A DNA stretch of 64,000 nucleotides. Origin: Desmodus rotundus (Eukaryota > Chordata > Mammalia > Chiroptera > Phyllostomidae). The stretch is from positions 55,610,022 through 55,674,021 of the forward strand of contig NC_071396.1 in the NCBI RefSeq assembly GCF_022682495.2, written 5' to 3'. Below, in pieces: positions 12,240 through 22,290 of the stretch; the first letter of the stretch is position 1, and every line of letters starts with the position of its first letter. The notes under the pieces were generated by a model. That model ran no database searches, was not told where the DNA came from, and saw nothing but the letters and a program-made list of their open reading frames with translations. The position numbers were made by a program, and so were the translations under genes.

Positions 12240-12385
12240 GAAATAATGATAATAACAGCAACTAACATCTACTGGGCCCTATGTAACAGATACTTTACAT
12301 GCATTATTTCATACAAACCTTATGAAAATCCAGTGAGGTAGATACTACCACTGTCCCCATTTTAAAAGGGAGTAAATAAAATCTT
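12240..12385 (-). repeat. MIR SINE fragment, antisense
   Basis: Reverse-complement MIR: 'CATCTACTGGGCCCTATGTA', 'TACTTTACATGCATTATTTC' and 'AGTGAGGTAGATACTACCAC'. Confidence 0.7.
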
Positions 12386-13745
12386 TAAAAGGTCAAGCTG
12401 TTTTTGCAGTGCCCCACACCTGGCAACTTCAACTCAAACCAAAATCTCTCAGATCCCAGAACCCAATCTCCTCATCTCTACCCTACATTATCTATATATT
12501 TTCAATTGTTTTTTTTTTTCTCTCCTTGGAAAAGTCCCAAAAACTTGACCAGAATTGGGACTTCTCTCTGCCAGAGAAAGCAGTTCTCAGAACTGAATAT
12601 ACACTTAACCATTAGAAGAAAAGATTTTGAAGATGAAATGAATAATAAATAACCAGTTGGAAGAGAAAACCAGTCCTAAGAAGGAGATGGCACCTAAGGA
12701 TAGAGAGGATCCTGAACAGGGCATGCAAGAACCCACGGAGGCCACCAGCTCCCACCACCATTCTGAGCAGATGAGAAGGGAGAGTGCTGTTTCAAAGTCT
12801 CCCCTATGTGGAAGCACTGGTCATGTATTGATGCAAATCCCAGCTAGCGGGATCTGTGTGTTGTGGCAGCAATAGACAAATTCACACGGACTACAGAAAT
12901 CCTGTGGAGAAAAAGGGACAGCATGGCCACTCTCTAAGTGAGAGAGGGCAAGAGGGCTAGAGAGAGCCCAAGAGAGAGCCCAACCCCTGCCTGGACAGGC
13001 TGTTATTGTTTTTCTGGGCACATTACATTGAGGATGGTCCTCATTTACTATGCACAGGTTCACTGTAGGTGATTACCTTTTACAGACAACAAAGGAAAGA
13101 ATGCTGGCAATGACTTCAAAGAGAAGGATGTTACAGCTCAAGTGGGAAAGTGGTTGAACTGGTTACACTCCATACTTGGGAGGTTTAGCACAGACTTTAG
13201 GAAGTTAAAGATACTCAGTAAACGTTTGCTGCCTCAATCCCAGGTGAGGGAGTTTTAGCAAAAGCAAGTCTCATAGCAGTCTAGGTACAATGCAGACCTG
13301 ATTCCCCACGAGAAAACCTATCCATGGGCATGGGTCCTGCGTGCTGGACCTCACTCCCACTGGCTTTTCTGAGTGGAAGCTGGGCTACATTTCCCACGCG
13401 TGGAACAGTTCCCTATAATGTACTTCCCAGGCGCCTGCATTACGAATGCTGCTACTAGTATCACTAAGATGACAACCAAGGGTGCCTCCTGCGATCGTCT
13501 CAGAAAGCCTGAGAGAGACTTCACTTAAGCTGTTCCATGCTGTGCCCTCACTAAGTGGGCACAAGAAAACACTACGGCACTCGTGCTCTGCGCACGTGAG
13601 GATGGCACCCACTGTTGTGGCATATTCTGAGCAGCTGTCATCCTAGACAACACAGGCCTCCTCACCACACTCTCACACACACCCCCACACCCAGCCCGTT
13701 CTTTTGTTGAGCACTCTTCCACGTACTTGTCACGATGTGAAGTAA
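12386..13745. other. No feature recognised
   Basis: About 1.4 kb. Open frames of 60-90 codons on both strands overlap one another and none resembles a known protein. The stretch is probably unique non-coding DNA. Confidence 0.45.
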
Positions 13746-13779
13746 TTTTATTTATTTGGGTGTTTACTGTCAGTCCCCT

Positions 13780-13885
13780 TCCCTGCTGTGTCATGTAAAC
13801 TCTAGGAGAGCAAGAACTGCATTTGTCTTGAATGTTACTTTATCCCCAGAACCCAGAATTAAACGTTTGTTGAGTGAAGGAAGGT
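13780..13885 (+). mobile_element. L2 LINE 3' end
   Basis: 'CATGTAAACTCTAGGAGAGC', 'TTATCCCCAGAACCCAGAAT' and 'TTTGTTGAGTGAAGGAAGG' match the L2 terminus pattern. Confidence 0.55.
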
Positions 13886-15462
13886 ACCATCAATATGAGT
13901 CAGTGCGATATGTGAATGTTTCCTTTATCAAAATCTGTCTGGAGCAAGGTAGATTCTGTGAACAAAAAAAAGATGGAAGGAACCTAGAATAGGTCTATAT
14001 TTTTGTATCTCATGATGACACAATCACTGGCATCATAGTCCTTATCAAATAAAACTTGTAAATAACATACATCCTTTCTAGCTACCAGAAATCACAGAAA
14101 AGCCATGATCTGTTGTCCTCACTTGTTTTTGCTATGATGAAAATAGGTGGAGCCATTGCTCAATACTTGCCAATTCTTGGCACAGGAGTTCATGACAGCT
14201 TGGGTTGCAGCCCATTCAAACCAGGCTAAGGTAGTATGCTAGATCTTAGATGAGGGTTTACATCTGGATTACACAGTGCTTTAAATCTAAGGGTCTATTC
14301 TTCAAGAGAATCAGTAGTGAAATAAAAACCAAAATGAGCAAGAGATAGCTTGATCTTTGTAAAAATGTGTAACTCTGGCTTCAAAAGACTACTTATGCAG
14401 ATCCCTACATAGCAAGTTTAAAATTGCACCTAAGAGAAAGAAAACAAGTATCTCCTACAGAAAACTCTAGGAAGACAATTTTGGGTCATACCATGTTGTT
14501 AGGATACAATTTCAGAAATATGAAGATTATACACTGGATGCACTAGGGATGTGGGGAAGAGTGGGTTGATTCTATAAAACCCACTTCTAAGAAAACAGAA
14601 CACAGCTTGAAAACCAGAGGGAGAAGGGCAGGTGGGGGTGGGGTCAGAGGCACAAGAACAGGTAGAATGCATTGCTTCTGCCACCTGGAGGCCTCTTGGT
14701 AAAATGCCCCATGCCAAATTCCCCGAGAATTATCTCAAGGATTCAGAGACTAAAGATCTGATATTGGAGTGATTGCTTTGGGACTATCCGCTGGATCCAA
14801 TGAGGATATAAACATAGCACCTCAATGTCTCATTATGGCCCCAAGATTCCTCGCCCCAAATCTTAGCCTTCTTTCCTCCTTTCCTCTGTTCAATGTGATC
14901 TGCAAACTGTTCCAGTCCGATGTCAGGGAACTGCCTGGAGTTTGCCTGCAGAGATGTTTTCTCTGGTCCATACAAAGTTTTATAAAAACATTGAACCAAC
15001 ATTTAATAAATGGAAAATTCCATACTGAAAAATCATCAACTTTTCAGATTTGCTTAGATTTCATTTTCTCTCCAGCACTGAATGCCTACTCCCAGATTAC
15101 AAAAACCAGCTGAAGCTGAAGGGAACCTGCCCCCTTTGAACGGGACATGTGGTCTTCAATTCTGCACAGTCTCCAGCACCTCTCTTCTCTCCCAAGTTTA
15201 AGGTTTATGTTTATTGGCATTTATCACTTCACTTATTTTAATAGTACACAAATGGTCCTTGGAATCAGTATCTCTATGAAAAATTGAAAATCAAAATATA
15301 AAGAAAGCTACATTTTTCCAGAACAATTGAAAATTCACTTGGAAAAGGCAAGGTCAAGAGTATTCAAGACAACTTTCAAGTACAACATGGGAATTCACCC
15401 CCCCCAATAACAAAACTATAGTAATTAGTACAGTTTGATATCATCACATGGAAAATAAACAA
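13886..15462. other. No feature recognised
   Basis: About 1.6 kb without a named repeat. The longest open frame (14769-15113, 114 codons) has no recognisable motif and overlaps an antisense frame, so it is not called as a gene. Confidence 0.45.
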
Positions 15463-15463
15463 T

Positions 15464-15501
15464 GAATAGAATAGAATAGAATAGAATAGAATAGAATAGA
15501 A
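15464..15501 (+). repeat. (AATAG)n microsatellite
   Basis: At least seven uninterrupted AATAG pentamers are present. A GGAA/GGAG-rich purine tract follows at 15543-15606. Confidence 0.95.
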
Positions 15502-16624
15502 TCCAGAAACAGATGAGATAAGTAGGTAGGTAGGTTTATAGGGGAAGGAAAAGAGAAAGAAAAGGAAGGAAGGAAGGAAGAGAGGAAGGGAGGGAGGAAG
15601 GAAAGATTACTAATAGCTTGTTCAAGGAAGAAAGATGGCCTGTTCAATAAATGATAAATTTAAATTATAATCATATTTTATACCAGAGTTCCTGGTATGT
15701 TGAAGCCTAAATGTAAAAGAGGCAAAATTTTAAAATTTGAGAAAATACAGAATGATACATTTACAACTTGAGTTAGGAAAGGATTGCTTAAACATGTACA
15801 TAAAGTACCAGCCACAGGAAAAAGATAGATAACTTTAAAATGTAAGAGATCTTCTCAACACAAAGGCATCATCAATAGATAAAATATAAGTCAGTCAGAA
15901 CCAAGGAGAAGAAAAATCCAATTCAGGAGACTTCCAGCCAAGATGGAAGTGTAGGTAGACACACTGTGCCTCCTTGCACAACCAAAAAAAGGACAAGAAT
16001 TTAAAAACAAAAAACAACCAGAACTGACAGAAAATTGAACTGTGTGGAAGTCCGACAACCAAGGAGATAAAGAAGAAACATTCATCCAGACTGGTAGGAG
16101 GGGTGGAGACGGGCAGCCAGGCAGAGAGGACTCGAGGCAAGGTGGCGGCTGGCAGACCCAGAGAGGTGGCAGATTATGGAGCAGGGTGGGCAAAGCTGCA
16201 GCTGGCCGGGGAGGCAGCAGCTGGTGGACCAGGTGACAGACTGCACAACCCAGAGTTCCAGTACTGGGAAATAAAGCCTCAAACCACTGATTGAAAACAC
16301 CTGTGGGGGTTGAAGCGGCAGTGGGAGAAACTCTCAGCCTCACAGGAGAGGTCGTTGGAGAGACCCACAGGGTCCTAGAATGTACAAAAACCCACCCACT
16401 TGGGAAGCAGCACCAGAAGGGCCCAATTTGATTATGGGTGGCGGAGGGAGTGACTGAAAACCAGTAGAGAGTGGAGCAAGCACCACTGCTCCCTATCAGC
16501 CCCTCCCCCACATACAGCATCACAGTGCAGCAACAAGCATTACTCCACCCTGGTGAATACCTAAGGCTCTGCCCCTTTACATAACAGGCGTGCCAATACA
16601 AAAAAAAAAAAAAAAAAGGCCCAA

Positions 16625-17402
16625 ATGACAGAACACTTCAAAGCTCCAGAAATAATTCAACTAAGCAGCGAACAGATAGCCAACCTATCAGATGCAGACT
16701 TCGAAACATTGGTAATCAGGATGCTCACAGAACTGGTTGAATTTGGTCGTAAACTAGATGAAAAAAATGAAGCCTATGCTAAGAGAAACAAAGGAAAATG
16801 TACAGGGAACCAAGAGTGATGGGAAGGAAACTGGGACTCACATCAATGGTGTGGACCAGAAGGAAGAAAGAAACATCCAACCAGAAAAGAATGAAGAAAC
16901 AAGAATTCGGAAAAATGAGGAGAGGCTTAGGAACCTCCAGGACATCTTGAAATGTTCCAGCATGTGAATTATAGGGGTGCCAGAAGGAGAAAAGGAAGAC
17001 CAAAAAATTGAAAACTTCTTTGAACAAATAATGAAGGAGAACTTCCCTAATCTGGCAAAGGAAATAGACTTCCAGGAAGTCCAGGAAGCTCAGAGAGTCC
17101 CAAAGAAGCTGGACCCAAGGAGGAACACACCAAGGCACATCATCATTACATTACCCAAGATGAAACAGAAGGAGAGAATCTTAGAAGCAGCAAGAGAAAA
17201 GGACACAGTTACCTACAAAGGAGTTCCCATAAGACTGTCAGCTGATTTCTCCAAAGAGACCTTACAGGCAAGAAGGGGCTGGCAAGAAGTATTCCAAGTC
17301 ATGAAAGCCAAGGACCTACATCCAAGATTGCTCTTCTATCCAGCAAAGCTTTCATTTAGAATGGAAGAGCAGATAAAGTGCTTCTTAGCACTTAGCACTT
17401 AG
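16625..17402 (+). pseudogene. L1-type ORF1 (ORF1p-like), frameshifted and interrupted
   Basis: ORF1p is the RNA-binding chaperone of LINE-1 particles. The N-terminal part starts at ATG 16625 (MTEHFKAPEIIQLS...). The reading frame then shifts by +1 near the A-run at about 16762-16768, and the middle part (from 16758) ends at a TGA at 16965-16967. The C-terminal half continues in the same frame from 16968, with the conserved stretch PRRNTPRHIIITLP and an ARREKDTV-like/‘RLSADFSKETLQARR’ region that marks the RRM and C-terminal domains. The frame closes at 17402 because of an inserted L1 tail. The same shift and TGA occur at the same spacing in copy 2, so these lesions are inherited, not private. 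Confidence 0.85.
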
Positions 17403-17415
17403 ATAAGGTCAAGTT

Positions 17416-17541
17416 ATTTGTCTTTGATAAAGGGAACTGGGTAACTTGAGTCAAAGGTGGGAGAAAGACTTTTCACTGCAAATCATCTAGTTCTCTTGAA
17501 TTTCAATCATTTAAATCAAAATATTAAGAAATAAACCCTGA
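17416..17541 (+). mobile_element. Short L1 3' tail inserted in HAL1-like copy 1
   Basis: The sequence 'GGGAACTGGGTAACTTGAGT', 'GAGAAAGACTTTTCACTGCA' and the A-rich end 'AAGAAATAAA' is the terminus of an L1-type transcript. It is absent from the matching place in copy 2 (near 41700). The host sequence AGATAAGGTCAAGTT is repeated on both sides (17401-17415 and 17551-17565). The upstream part of the left duplication has grown by extra CACTTAG units. This is the youngest layer of the nest. Confidence 0.75.
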
Positions 17542-18880
17542 GTGCTTCTCAGATAAGGTCAAGTTCAAGGAGTTCATCATCACCAAGCCATTATTATATG
17601 AAATGTTAAGGGGATTTTACCTAAGAAAAAGAAGATAAAAAATATGAACAGTAAAAATGACAGCAAACTCACAGTTATTAACAACCACACCTAAAACAAA
17701 AACCAAAGCAAACCTAGCCAACAACGAGAACAGGAACAGAACCACAGAAATGGAGATCACATGGAGGGTTATCAAGAGGGGAGTGGGAGGGGGAGAGAGG
17801 GGGGAAAGGTACAGAGAATAAGTAGCATAAATGGTAGATAGAAAATAGACAGGGGGAAGGTAAGAATAGTATAGGAAATGTAGAAGCTAAAGAACTTATA
17901 TGTATGACCCATGGGCATAAACTATAGGGGGGGAATGTGGGAGGGAGGGGGTGTTCAGGATGGAGTGGAATGAAGGGGGGGAAATGGGACAACTGTAATA
18001 GCATAATCAATAAAATATATTTTTAAAAAATCCAATTCAGTTGAACACTGCTAATCGCTCTGGCAGTTATAAAACAGTCACAGGTCACAGGTCCAAGAAG
18101 TACAGCACAGGGAATATAGTCAGTAATACAGCATCAACTCTGTATGGTGTCAGGTGGGCACTAGACTTATCGGGACGATCACTTTGTAAGTTATATAAAT
18201 GTCAAAGCACTGTGTTGTGCACCTCACACTAATACAATGTTGTATCTGTTGTTCAAATAAAAATAAAATTAGAAAACATTTAAAAAGGTAAAAAGAAAAA
18301 AAAAAGAACCAGGGAGAAAATTGCAATATGTATATATAAATGACAAAGAATAAGTATCCAGAACTACTACCAATCAATAAGGAAAAAAAACAAGAAATAT
18401 AGATAAAGGATACCAACAGACAAGTTCCAGAACAGAACATCTAAATGACCAATACAACGTAAGAGATGGTAAGCTACATTAATAAGAGAAATGCAGATTA
18501 AGGCAACAATGAGATGCCATTTCACATACATTAATGGCAAAAAATGCAAACGTGGCAAAGCCAAGTGTTGGCTGCAATGCAGAGAAATGAGGACTTGCAC
18601 ACAGTAACGGGGGAAGCAGAAATTGTTTCACCCTCCATGTGGGTAAGAAACTGGGTGTAACTAGTGAAACTAAGCATGTGTATACATTTTTTTTAATTAT
18701 TGTGGTAAACAGGATGTGTACACCTTTCAGCTCTGTAAGTCCACTTACAAGTGCATCCTAAAATTCTTCCATGTGTGCTCAGAAGACACATCCAGACATG
18801 AGCTGGCACTGCATGGATCAGCATGAATGCATCGGTCCAACTGTGGATTTTGTTAAAACAGAGAATCACTGCGGAAAAAG

Positions 18881-19255
18881 AAAGTGTTCATATTTCTTTT
18901 AAAAAGACAGACTCAGACATGGCAATTACTGGACGACTGCACCCTCTGGCCCTGCCCAGGATGCATCAGCTGAAAGGGAAACGAGCTGGTAAGTGCTGAC
19001 AGGCTCAGCAGGCCAAGCTCTAGACTTCCTGACTGCTGCCTCTGCCTCAGGGACAGGGCATCCAAGGTCACTTCTCCGGGGCAGACAGATTCTCAAAAGG
19101 GCCCCTTTCTGCTCATGAAATTTCCATCCTATCACCAATGACATGTTAGTTATCTACATTCTTTATCTTCCTGCCTCCTCTCAACATCTCAGCAATAGAG
19201 GTGCCATTATTCCCCCTTCCACTCCCATATCCTACAGGTTAATAGGCTGATACTT
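18881..19255. other. No feature recognised
   Basis: About 375 bases of moderately GC-rich sequence without a named repeat. Confidence 0.45.
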
Positions 19256-19268
19256 AAAGAAGGCACAG

Positions 19269-19524
19269 GCCCTGGCTGGGTACTGAGTTGGTTAGTAGTC
19301 ATCACCAAACATCACCAAAGTTGTGAATTCGATCTCCGGTCAGGGCACGTATAAGAACCAACCAGTGAATGCATAAATAAATGGAACAACAAGTCAATGT
19401 CTCTCTCTCTCTCTCTGTCTACCTCCCTCCGTCCCTCCCTCCTCTCTCTCTCTCTCTCTCTCTCTTCCTTCTTTCCCTTCCTTCCTCTCTCTCTAAAATC
19501 AATCAATCAATAAACAAACCAAAT
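19269..19524 (+). repeat. VES-type bat SINE, copy 2
   Basis: Sense copy starting CCCTGGCTGGGTACTGAG, with a B-box-like TTCGATCTCC and an expanded TCTC/TCCC tail (19400-19497), ending in AATCAATCAATAAACA. Degraded flanking duplications AAAGAAGGCACAG (19256-19268) and AAAGAAGTCATAG (19525-19537) bound it. Confidence 0.85.
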
Positions 19525-19537
19525 AAAGAAGTCATAG

Positions 19538-21559
19538 AACATGCTGAAGTCATACAGCCATTATGTGGCAGACCATTCCATTACCAATTATTGAGTACCT
19601 ACTGTGTGCCAGGCCATGTGCACTGAAGCTATAACAGTGAAGAAGGCAACATCCCTGCAAAGACAATTAGCTAAGGAGGGAAAGAGAAAGAAGGCACTCC
19701 TGGGTACATGCTCTAAAAATAGCTCTTTTTATTATAAGATGTTGATGTGACAATTGTTAGGACTCAATTGTTAATGTGAAAAAAGACATTAAAGGAAGCA
19801 GAGTGAAAGCAAAACCACAGGCAGAGAGAAAAGGCAGTCAAACGCCACCTCCCGCCCCCACCAGGCCCCAGCCCCTGCACAGACCCAGCCCCGACCCCTC
19901 CTGAATCTAGTGCCCAGCTCTACCCAGCGTGGATTTACACACATTCCCACAGGGGTGGGGCAGTACCTGTAAACCAATAAGTAAGCAAGATAGTTACAGA
20001 TTAAGAAGTGCTAAGAAGGAAATAAAACAGGGCAGTGGATAAAAGGTAATTGTTTGCGGGGGGGAGGGGTGTTCCAGAAAAGTCTCTGTGAAGAGGTGGT
20101 ATGTCATCTGGGACTGGAAAGCTGGGAGGTTTGAGGAAGACACAGTAGGACTTGAGAAGAATGGTGCCTGGAACACAGGGAGCAAAGCAGAGTCCGGCAT
20201 GAGATGAGGCTGAAGTTAGGGGGGCCACATCACACAGGAACGGCACAGCCAGAGATCACAGAGCCAGCGTGCATTTCACATTCTAACTGGCAATAAGAGA
20301 CGGTTAGTCCCTGGACCCCACAGAGTGCTTGCCAATAGCCCAGGCAGGATTAAGGCTGGTACCAATATCTCACTGCCTCCATCTGGAACTTGTGACTGGT
20401 TCCTTTCGGCCTCAGGTCACAATTAGAAACCCAGGGATTCCCATCTCACCCCTGCACACTTATGTGTACATTTTTCTCACCATACTAGACTACTGTTTTA
20501 TTTTAAGGTGGAGTCCACAGACACTGTCATGGTCCTCTGCACACAGTAGGTGTTCAACAAATATTAGTTCACTGCATTTTCAAAAGCAGGCTTGGGCCCA
20601 ACTGCTGGGAAGTTTTCATGTTCATAAGTGAAGGCTGGTGGGAGCCAGGAGAAAAAGGCCTCTCCAAGCTCAGGAGAAGGGGAGGGAGGGCACAGCGTCA
20701 GCCACAAGCAGCCTTTCCTGTCCCATTCTTTCAACTGCTTCTTGCACTTACCTTGTACTTACCCTTCACTTTTGGAAGGAGAGACGTGGATTTGAGAACA
20801 TGGCCTCTGGGCACCCAGCCTCATGTAAGTGCACTATCGATTTTTCTAGATAGAGCAATTTAAATGAACAGAAAAGGATGTTTTTGGATTGTGCTTTTCA
20901 GCTAGAAACAGAAAAAACCAGCTGCCCTATTTTTCCAGAATGCCAGGCTGACATCTCAGGGCTCTTGGAGCATCTCTAGCCATTTCACATACTGAGTGAG
21001 CAGCAATGAGACATTTGTTAATTGGAACTAATGACCAGCTTGTCCCAACATCCAATATAGGGCGTCTGTCAGGAGCTGGGCTGCTTTCCTCAAACAGGGA
21101 GGATAAATAAAAAAGACTTTTGGCTTCAGGATGTCCTACTATTGCACCACAGGATAGAAAATACTTTGTTATCTTTTGTTTCAAGTCAAACTGTCAAGTG
21201 ACTAAATCACAATATTTGGATAATACTTAGCTATTCACTGCATTTGAATTAACACACACACACACCATCTCACCTTTAGCCCACATTTCCAGCATTCAGA
21301 GCAGGGACAGGGCAGCTTCCTGGAAAAAGTGACATTTGATCTGAGTCATAAAGGAGGACTAAGAGTTCCGAAGGTAGAAGAAAGGGACCTGTTGTGAATA
21401 CCATATAATACAACTTCATTCAACACTGTAACAGAACCCCTCGTTGTTTCTACTTTTGTCGTCTATTTAGTACCATAGTATAGTGGGTCTAGGTGGGAAG
21501 GAATTGGAACAGGGTAGCAGTTGGGCACCTCCTGCCTAGAAAAAGACCCACAGATACAA
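19538..21559. other. No feature named; possible old repeat fragments
   Basis: Short stretches at 19573-19645 ('GAGTACCTACTGTGTGCCAG'), 20010-20215 and 21297-21395 resemble each other and common mammalian interspersed DNA, but I cannot place them in a family. Open frames at 20618-20863 and 20329-20631 show no recognisable protein. Confidence 0.4.
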
Positions 21560-21790
21560 AATAACAGCAATAACTCTAGTAGTAGCAATACGAGCAGGTA
21601 CTGTCCATTGAGCTACTATGTCAGAAATAATGACAAGCACTTTACATGTATTCTTTCATCTCCACTCCCAAAATCACCATGGGGATTATTGCCTCATTTT
21701 GAAGATAATGAAGCTCAGGTTCACAGAAGCTAGGTCTCTTGCCTGAAGGTTCATAATTAATAGGGAGCAAGAGCAGGAATCACACGTACT
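21560..21790 (-). repeat. MIR SINE, antisense
   Basis: Reverse-complement MIR: 'TTGAGCTACTATGTCAGAAA', 'AGCACTTTACATGTATTCTT', 'GAAGATAATGAAGCTCAGG' and 'GAGCAAGAGCAGGAATCACA'. Confidence 0.75.
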
Positions 21791-21804
21791 TCCCTGGAGA
21801 ACAG

Positions 21805-21965
21805 ACAGTGCAGTGGTTGAGCGTATGGGCTTTGGCATGAAAAGAAGAGTCCTATCCTGGGACATGAGCCTCCCCTAGACTTTCTGAGTGTGTTTCTTTT
21901 CTGAATTATGAGAGTGTTGGATCCTATTATCTCCACAACCCCTTTTAGCTCTGTGTTCCAAAATC
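21805..21965 (+). repeat. MIR SINE fragment
   Basis: Sense MIR 5' part: 'AGTGCAGTGGTTGAGCGTAT', 'GGGCTTTGGCATGAAAAGA' and a diverged core. Confidence 0.6.
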
Positions 21966-22074
21966 TTCACAGTGTAGCCCAGGGCTGGACCACGCTCCGC
22001 GCCTTTCTTCCCTGTTCAGCACCTCTTGCACCAGCCCCCAGCCCTCAGCCCTCCTCCTAATTTTCTAGACAGAA

Positions 22075-22200
22075 TAGAGCCCAAAAATACCAGGAGCAAC
22101 ACACTGTAAAATATATGCTTTTCTAACCATTATGCTGTATACCTGAAAATAATACAAAATAACACTGAACGTAATTGAAAAATAAATTTAAAACAATAAA
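22075..22200 (+). mobile_element. L1 3' end, short
   Basis: 'ATATGCTTTTCTAACCATTA', 'TGCTGTATACCTGAAAATAA' and a terminal 'GAAAAATAAATTTAAAAC' match an L1 3' terminus. An AT-rich low-complexity tract follows (22200-22290). Confidence 0.7.
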
Positions 22201-22290
22201 ATAAAGAATAAGGTAAAAGAATTAAAAACATAATAAATAAATATATCTATATATATAAATATATAAATATATAAATAAATAAAAGTAAAT

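Larger units (their letters stand above)
15927..18025 (+). mobile_element. HAL1-like element, copy 1 (5' leader + ORF1 + 3' end, no ORF2)
   Basis: The element has a GC-rich leader starting GAGACTTCCAGCCAAGATGG (15927-16599), an internal run of 18 A (16600-16617), an ORF1-type coding part (16625 to about 17620) and then directly an L1-type 3' region. The ~3.8 kb ORF2 of an autonomous L1 is absent. Target duplications AAAAATCCAATTCAG at 15912-15926 and 18026-18040 are identical, so this is one complete insertion. Relative to copy 2 it carries an extra ~150 bp at 17401-17550, which is another retroelement tail. This organisation defines half-L1 elements. Mobilisation must depend on ORF2 protein from an autonomous L1. 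Confidence 0.9.
15911..18304 (+). mobile_element. 5'-truncated L1 3' end, itself interrupted
   Basis: The visible pieces are 15911-15926 and about 18026-18304. The second piece shows a common L1 3' terminus: 'TATGGTGTCAGGTGGGCACT', 'GATCACTTTGTAAGTTATAT' and 'TTGTTCAAATAAAAATAAAA', then an A-rich tail. It lies inside the old L1M, bounded by a 14-bp duplication, and is in turn split by the HAL1-like element. Confidence 0.75.
15650..18880 (+). mobile_element. Old L1M host, split by nested insertions
   Basis: Decayed L1M ORF2 C-terminal sequence is seen at about 15650-15896 and resumes after 18305. It continues through 'GAGAAATGCAGATTAAGGCA' (18487-18506) to about 18880. The break between the two halves is filled by a shorter L1 3' end, itself split by a HAL1-like element. 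Flanks AGAACCAAGGAGAA (15897-15910) and AGAACCAGGGAGAA (18305-18318) form the target duplication of the first insertion, with one mismatch. Confidence 0.75.

Noticed and set aside
15891..16601. 236-codon minus-strand frame as a host gene
   Set aside because: It lies wholly antisense to the leader of a HAL1-like element, with a broken relative at 40337-41051. At most it is an element-borne antisense frame, reported as a finding and not as a gene.
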